From assembly GCA_023418575.1 (NCBI GenBank), contig JAEZZM010000049.1, forward strand, positions 62,001 to 126,000: a stretch of 64,000 nt of DNA, in the 5' to 3' direction. Numbering within the stretch: the first letter of the stretch is position 1; every line of letters begins with the position of its first letter. A model generated the notes under the pieces. That model did no database searches. It was not told where the DNA came from and was given only the letters and a program-made list of their open reading frames with translations. The translations under genes and the position numbers were made by a program. This DNA comes from Actinomycetes bacterium (GTDB taxonomy: Bacteria; Actinomycetota; Coriobacteriia; Coriobacteriales; JAEZZM01). This document shows, piece by piece, positions 59,683 to 64,000 of the stretch.

Positions 59683-62528
59683 GACCAATTCGCCTAGAAC
59701 TGCAAGCTTTTGGGCCTTATGCAAAAAAGCAAGTCATTGATTTTGAACGCTTGGGAAAAGAAGGTTTGTTCTTGATTTGTGGCGACACAGGGGCAGGAAA
59801 AACCAGCATTTTTGATGCCTTGTGTTTTGCCTTGTATGGTCGTGCCTCTGGCTCAGTTCGTGATGCAAAAATGCTTAAATCGCAATATGCCTTAGAAACA
59901 GATGAGCCTTATGTAGACTTAGAATTTGAGTTTCAATCCAAGCGTCACAGAATTATTAGGCGCATGGAACATAAAAGGAAAAGTAAAAGGGGAGATGCCT
60001 TAACTACTGAACCCGCTTCTGTACGTTATTTCTCTCCTTCTGGTGAGTGGAAAGAGTATAAATCGGGCTTTGATGCTGGGCATATTTTGGGCTTGAGCAT
60101 AGAGCAATTTAGGCACACTGCCATGATAGCGCAAGGAGAATTTCAAAAGCTCTTATTGGCAGATAGTAAAATGCGCGAAGAAATATTAAAAAAGCTTTTT
60201 GATGCACAGCAGCTTAGCCGCTTTGTGGAGCTTTTGGAAGCCCATTTTGATGAGCAAAAAGAACTTCATAAGAGCTATATAAAAGAGCTTGAGCGTCTTG
60301 TAAATGCAGTGAGTGTAATACAAGAGAATTCAGCTAAAGATGGCATTGTTATGCAGACTACAGTTGAGCCCACAATGCAAGCTGAGAATTTTGTATTGCG
60401 CACAGACAGTCCTGCTGCTTTGATTGATTATTGTCGGTTTTTATTGCAGAGCTATACAAGCAAAAAGCAGGATGTAGAAGAAGAGCTTGCTAGGCTTTCT
60501 AAGCGTACAGATGAGCTCAAAAAGAAAGAAGAACGCTATCAGGATGGCAGCAAAAAACAGCTTGAGCTAGCTCAGGACAGATCTAGTTTAACCCAGCTAG
60601 AGCATGATTTTGCAGTAGAAGAGCAAGAGTTTAGGCAGCACGAGCAAGACTACCATACTAAACTTGAAACATTTGGTCAGCGCCGGCAAAAGCTTGAGAG
60701 TAGCTATGATCAGGCCCGAGAGCTTGAAATGCTCAACAAAGAGCTTGAGCAGACAAATCAGGCTTTAAAGCGGGCTTGTGCGCAGCAAAAAGAGGCGCAA
60801 TCACAAAAAGAGGATGTGCTCGAAAAGCTTTCTAGCATTGAAGAGTATCTAAAGACCTGCAGCCACATTGAAGAAAAGCTAAGCGAGGCTGAGTATAGAC
60901 ACCGCGGACTACTTGAACTGCAAGGCAGGTTTAAGAAAGCTTTTGAGTTTCAAGAGCAGCTTAAAAAACTTGAAGACTCGTATGAGAGCCTAAAAAGCAA
61001 GCTCGCTTTATTGCATCGCAAAAAAGATCAAGCTAAATTTGCCTATGAATCTTATAAAGAGCTCTTTATAGCTAAGGAGGCAGGCTATCTTGCACAGTAT
61101 CTAGAGCAGGGTAAGGCTTGTCCTGTTTGCGGCTCTGTAGAGCACCCTCATCCCGCCCACGATCTTAGGCAAAACAGCCAAGAAGCTCTTGATCTCACTA
61201 AACTTAAGGATCTTGAAAAGGATGCAGAGCTTACAAAGGAGAGACACCAACAAGGCAGCATGCAAGCTGCTCGTATGCAGGCAGAGCTTGCCTCTAGTCA
61301 AGATAGTCAAAGGCAGTATCTTATCGAGCTTATTGAGAGCTTTTCTAAAATTTTAAGCCAAGAGGGGAATGCCGATAAAAGCTTATCTACATCTAAACAA
61401 AATCTTGAGCTTTGCTATGCCTTGTACTCTGAACATAAAGAGAAGTCTCAGCAGATGCTAGAAGAGCTTAGTGATAGCCTGAGGCAGAAAAAAGAAGCCC
61501 TTGCGCAAAAAGAAAGGCTAGAGCAAGAAAAAGATAAGCTGCAAATGATGATAGAGGGCTTAAAAGAACAAAGCTCTGGTCTTGAGGCTGCCTATCAAGA
61601 AAAGCGTGAAAATCTTAAAAAACGCAGTCAGGATAGTTTGGGGCTTAAACCAGCACAGATACAAGAAAAGCTTAATCAATTAAAACTTGATCTGGAAGAA
61701 TTAAATACATGCTTTAGCCATAAGAAAGCTTATTATGAAAATAAAAAAGAGAGAATTCAGCAGCATAAGCTTAAAATTGAACATCTAAGCGCTGAGCTCC
61801 AAGATCTTAAGGATCTAGACCTAGAAGAAGAGTTAACTAAGCTAAGGCTTGAATTAGAAGAATGTATGCAAAGCTTAGTGCCTATTTCTCATAAGCGCGA
61901 CCACTATATGCTTGTTTTAGGAGATCTTGAATCTAGACTGACAGAACTAGCAAGTTTAAGACAGCAAGAAAAAGAGCAGCATTGTTATTATGAGCTACAG
62001 GCCTTAAGAGACACTGCAATGGGTAAGCTCCAGGGAGCCAGTCGCCTGAGCTTTGAGCGCTACCTCTTGTCTTTTTATTTTGATAAGATCCTTTTGTATG
62101 CCAATAAAAGGCTTGCAGATTTGGGTTTTGAGCGCTATGAGTTGCTGCGCTTAGAAGAAGTTAAGAAGTCTCAGCTTTCCGGTTTAGATATCCAAGTTCA
62201 TGACTACTATACGGGTCAAAAGCGCTCCGTAAAGTCTTTATCGGGAGGAGAGAGCTTTATTGCTTCTTTGGCGCTTGCCTTAGGGATGAGTGACTATCTT
62301 ATCGGCAAGAAGGCGGGTCTTTATATTGAAGCTCTCTTTATTGATGAGGGTTTTGGTAGTCTGGATGCTCAGTCCTTAGACCAAGCCTTGCAGCTCCTCC
62401 TTAATCTGGCGCAGGAGTATCGCTGTGTGGGCATTATTTCTCATTTGCCTGAACTAAGGCAGAGTATTAGTAGCCAAATTAGGGTAGAAGCTGGCAATTT
62501 GGGAAGTGACTTGACACAAGTGCCTTAA
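59679..62528 (+). CDS. sbcC: SbcC ATPase subunit
   Basis: SMC-like ATPase partner of SbcD. The 949-residue protein has Walker A GDTGAGKTS near the N-terminus, very long coiled coils, the zinc-hook motif C481-P-V-C484 at the apex, the signature LSGGESFIASLALALG and Walker B ALFIDEGFGSLD at the C-terminus. The hook and both ATPase halves look complete. Coupled to sbcD. Confidence 0.94.
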   Translation: MRPIRLELQAFGPYAKKQVIDFERLGKEGLFLICGDTGAGKTSIFDALCFALYGRASGSVRDAKMLKSQYALETDEPYVDLEFEFQSKRHRIIRRMEHKRKSKRGDALTTEPASVRYFSPSGEWKEYKSGFDAGHILGLSIEQFRHTAMIAQGEFQKLLLADSKMREEILKKLFDAQQLSRFVELLEAHFDEQKELHKSYIKELERLVNAVSVIQENSAKDGIVMQTTVEPTMQAENFVLRTDSPAALIDYCRFLLQSYTSKKQDVEEELARLSKRTDELKKKEERYQDGSKKQLELAQDRSSLTQLEHDFAVEEQEFRQHEQDYHTKLETFGQRRQKLESSYDQARELEMLNKELEQTNQALKRACAQQKEAQSQKEDVLEKLSSIEEYLKTCSHIEEKLSEAEYRHRGLLELQGRFKKAFEFQEQLKKLEDSYESLKSKLALLHRKKDQAKFAYESYKELFIAKEAGYLAQYLEQGKACPVCGSVEHPHPAHDLRQNSQEALDLTKLKDLEKDAELTKERHQQGSMQAARMQAELASSQDSQRQYLIELIESFSKILSQEGNADKSLSTSKQNLELCYALYSEHKEKSQQMLEELSDSLRQKKEALAQKERLEQEKDKLQMMIEGLKEQSSGLEAAYQEKRENLKKRSQDSLGLKPAQIQEKLNQLKLDLEELNTCFSHKKAYYENKKERIQQHKLKIEHLSAELQDLKDLDLEEELTKLRLELEECMQSLVPISHKRDHYMLVLGDLESRLTELASLRQQEKEQHCYYELQALRDTAMGKLQGASRLSFERYLLSFYFDKILLYANKRLADLGFERYELLRLEEVKKSQLSGLDIQVHDYYTGQKRSVKSLSGGESFIASLALALGMSDYLIGKKAGLYIEALFIDEGFGSLDAQSLDQALQLLLNLAQEYRCVGIISHLPELRQSISSQIRVEAGNLGSDLTQVP

Positions 62529-62540
62529 AAGTATTAAGAT
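62511..62540 (+). promoter_or_regulatory. Candidate promoter of the metNI leader
   Basis: TTGACA at 62511-62516 lies in the end of sbcC; TAAGAT at 62535-62540 is 18 bases on, TATTAA (62532) is an alternative. ATTAAGAT/ATCTTAAT (62533-62540, 62547-62554) is a perfect inverted repeat that could act as a weak sbcC terminator or an operator. Confidence 0.4.
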
Positions 62541-62593
62541 AGCCCAATCTTAATTTATCTTATATGTTCACTTATTTTTTAGGGAGGTTTGAG

Positions 62594-62698
62594 ATGCGCA
62601 CTACTCAGCAGCATGTAAGCAGCATGATGATGGCTATGTCAATGCGAATGCCCTGCGCTCTTTGGCTTCCTGAGTCTGCATGCTTTGTGCTGGTCTAA
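62594..62698 (+). CDS. Methionine-rich leader peptide
   Basis: A 34-codon ORF with SD AGGGAGG six bases before ATG. Codons 11-19 read Met-Met-Met-Ala-Met-Ser-Met-Arg-Met (62624-62650), six methionines in nine. It lies between a candidate promoter and an intrinsic terminator ahead of the methionine transporter genes metNI, exactly where a ribosome-stalling attenuator peptide should be. Not conserved by any evidence I hold; the codon pattern and context are the support. Confidence 0.75.
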   Translation: MRTTQQHVSSMMMAMSMRMPCALWLPESACFVLV

Positions 62699-62764
62699 GT
62701 TTTAACTTATCTGGCAATATATACAGAGTATCTGGCGGGAGGCAAGGGCTTCCCGTTTTTTCTT
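62665..62764 (+). promoter_or_regulatory. Attenuator: antiterminator arm and terminator
   Basis: CGGGAGGC (62736-62743) and GCTTCCCG (62748-62755) form an eight-base stem with loop AAGG and one wobble, followed by TTTTTTCTT: an intrinsic terminator 128 bases before metN. GCTTCCT at 62665-62671, inside the leader ORF just past the Met codons, can pair with GGGAGGC (62737-62743) and so prevent the terminator. A ribosome waiting on Met codons would leave this arm free; one reaching the stop at 62698 would cover it. Confidence 0.65.
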
Positions 62765-62891
62765 GTCGCGTTTCTTTAACAAGCAATGCTCATAGGCTAA
62801 AACAACCCCTTTCTTGCTTGCAGACTGTCAAAGAGCAAAATATCAAAACTGACAACATACCAGGCCTTTTGAGACCTTTAGGATGTGAATA

Positions 62892-63947
62892 ATGACTAAA
62901 ACAATGATTAAATTAGAACATATACATAAACACTTTGGCCAGGGAGATAGGCTGGTTAAAGCTGTGGAAGATGTTTCTCTGGAGATATCAGAAGGAGAAA
63001 TTTTTGGCATCATTGGTTTTTCTGGAGCAGGAAAATCAAGCTTGGTGCGCTGTATAAACTTACTTGAGCGCCCCTCTTTGGGCAAGGTCTTTGTAAATAA
63101 TTGTGAGCTCACTGCCTTATCAGAGGCAGAGCTTAGAAAAAGCCGACATGAAATAGGCTTTATCTTTCAGCACTTTAATCTTTTTCCCTCTAGAACAGTG
63201 GGCGAGAACGTAGCCTTTGCGTTGAGGCATTCAGGTTTAAGTAAGCAAGAACAACAAGCCAGGGTTGCAGAGCTTTTAGACTTGGTGGGTTTAGCTGCAA
63301 AAGAAGAAGTCTATCCTGCTCAACTTTCCGGCGGTCAAAAACAGCGTGTGGCAATTGCGCGCGCCCTTGCTAATCACCCCAAGGTCTTGCTTTGCGATGA
63401 GGCAACCAGTGCGCTTGATCCCCAGACAACTGAGTCTATCCTTAAGCTTTTAAAAGGTCTTAGACAGGAGCTGGGACTTACTATAGTTATCATTACCCAT
63501 CAAATGGATGTGGTAAAAAGCATTTGCGATAGGGCAGCTCTTATGGAGCGTGGAAAGATTATTGAAGAGGGGACGGTTTTTGAACTCTTTTCTAATCCTC
63601 AAACTCAGCTGGGCAAAGAATTTATTGCTTCAAGTTCTAACTTACAAAAGATCTATGAGCTTATCGAAGAAAAACATCCTTTGGTTTCATTGAAGGCTGG
63701 CGAGAAAATCGTGCGCCTTTCATACCACAGGGCCAATGCTGATGAGGCGGTAATATCTGAAATTTCCCGCCGTTTTAATCTTGATGTAAGCATTATTTTT
63801 GCTGATATTGAGGTGTTGCAAGGCTCCTTCTTGGGAGGAACGGTTGCACTTCTTTCTGGTGATGAAGATAAGATTCACGCTGCGCTTGATTACCTGGCCA
63901 GCAGAAAGGTTGATATTGAGGTGATCTGTGATGCAGCTTCTAACTAA
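62892..63947 (+). CDS. metN: Methionine ABC transporter ATPase MetN
   Basis: ATP-binding subunit of the methionine importer. The 351-residue protein has Walker A GFSGAGKSS, signature LSGGQKQRVAIARAL, Walker B VLLCDEATSALD, and the C-terminal NIL domain (KIVRLSYHRANADEAVISEISRRF ... DIEV) that senses methionine and shuts the transporter. This domain sets it apart from other ABC ATPases. It overlaps metI by 17 bases. Expression is probably governed by the leader attenuator upstream. Confidence 0.93.
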   Translation: MTKTMIKLEHIHKHFGQGDRLVKAVEDVSLEISEGEIFGIIGFSGAGKSSLVRCINLLERPSLGKVFVNNCELTALSEAELRKSRHEIGFIFQHFNLFPSRTVGENVAFALRHSGLSKQEQQARVAELLDLVGLAAKEEVYPAQLSGGQKQRVAIARALANHPKVLLCDEATSALDPQTTESILKLLKGLRQELGLTIVIITHQMDVVKSICDRAALMERGKIIEEGTVFELFSNPQTQLGKEFIASSSNLQKIYELIEEKHPLVSLKAGEKIVRLSYHRANADEAVISEISRRFNLDVSIIFADIEVLQGSFLGGTVALLSGDEDKIHAALDYLASRKVDIEVICDAASN

Positions 63948-64000
63948 TCTTTTTCCCAATGTGGCAAATAGGCTTCCTGAGCTGGGGCAAGCCCTTATCG
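63931..64000 (+). CDS. metI: MetI permease, start only (partial)
   Basis: An ATG inside the end of metN opens a frame LLTNLFPNVANRLPELGQAL that matches the usual N-terminus of MetI-type permeases (FPN... L.ELW.A). It runs off the window edge. Its position after metN supports the call. Confidence 0.65.
   Translation, partial: MQLLTNLFPNVANRLPELGQALI

Noticed and set aside
62529..62891. SAM riboswitch before metN
   Set aside because: None of the conserved SAM riboswitch core strings is present; the Met-rich ORF and terminator explain the region better.

Overview
The window reads as chromosomal DNA of a low-to-mid GC anaerobe of the class Coriobacteriia (Actinomycetota), probably near the Atopobium/Olsenella group. 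This is inferred from gene content and order, from unusual gene fusions (TsaE-TsaB-RimI-TsaD in one chain; RecJ joined to a RecQ-like helicase), from LPXTG wall proteins alongside Gram-positive type genes, and from a Gram-positive SOS box. Species cannot be named from sequence alone. No phage, insertion sequence, CRISPR array or rRNA was seen.

Layout. 1-4.2 kb: type 4 uracil-DNA glycosylase and the fused t6A-synthesis protein. 4.2-8.5 kb: a compact, strongly codon-biased ygeX-ygeW-ygeY operon (diaminopropionate/anaerobic purine catabolism genes) behind a CRP-like box, closed by a strong terminator. 8.5-11.4 kb: an MntR-like regulator, an LPXTG surface protein and a nitroreductase. 11.5-12.2 kb: tRNA-Pro, Gly and Arg on the minus strand and tRNA-Leu on the plus strand, fired from divergent promoters. 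12.2-15.7 kb: tig-clpP-clpX. 15.8-23.5 kb: a TVP38-type membrane protein, then valS-folC-zinc ribbon protein, then thrS. 23.5-27.5 kb: an 800-base leader-like gap, cardiolipin synthase, mntP and an unknown helical membrane protein. 27.6-31.1 kb: LexA-controlled ruvCAB with a zincin-like membrane protein and an RNA methyltransferase. 31.1-32.3 kb: an acidic small protein and a RelB/YafQ-type toxin-antitoxin pair. 32.4-41.6 kb: probable operon secD-secF-recJ/recQ-rel-metallo-hydrolase. 41.6-51 kb: two large LPXTG proteins, aspS, a small accessory patch with two unknown membrane proteins and an NlpC/P60 remnant, and a pirin. 51.2-56.4 kb: a NhaD-like antiporter and a minimal napA-napB-napD nitrate reductase set preceded by five 24-bp repeats. 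56.4-64 kb: an EamA transporter, a 6S RNA, a lipoprotein, sbcD-sbcC, and a metNI transporter behind what looks like a methionine-codon leader-peptide attenuator.

The most interesting signals are: (1) the Met-rich leader peptide, antiterminator arm and terminator ahead of metN; (2) the 9-base word TTATCGGCA, seen 14 times in 64 kb equally in both orientations and in all kinds of context, like a DNA-uptake or protein-recognition word; (3) the two multi-enzyme fusions; (4) a leader region at 23.76-24.05 kb with mutually exclusive hairpins and a tiny ORF; (5) iterons ahead of napA. Coordinates and counts were made by eye; all family names come from recognised motifs, not from searches.
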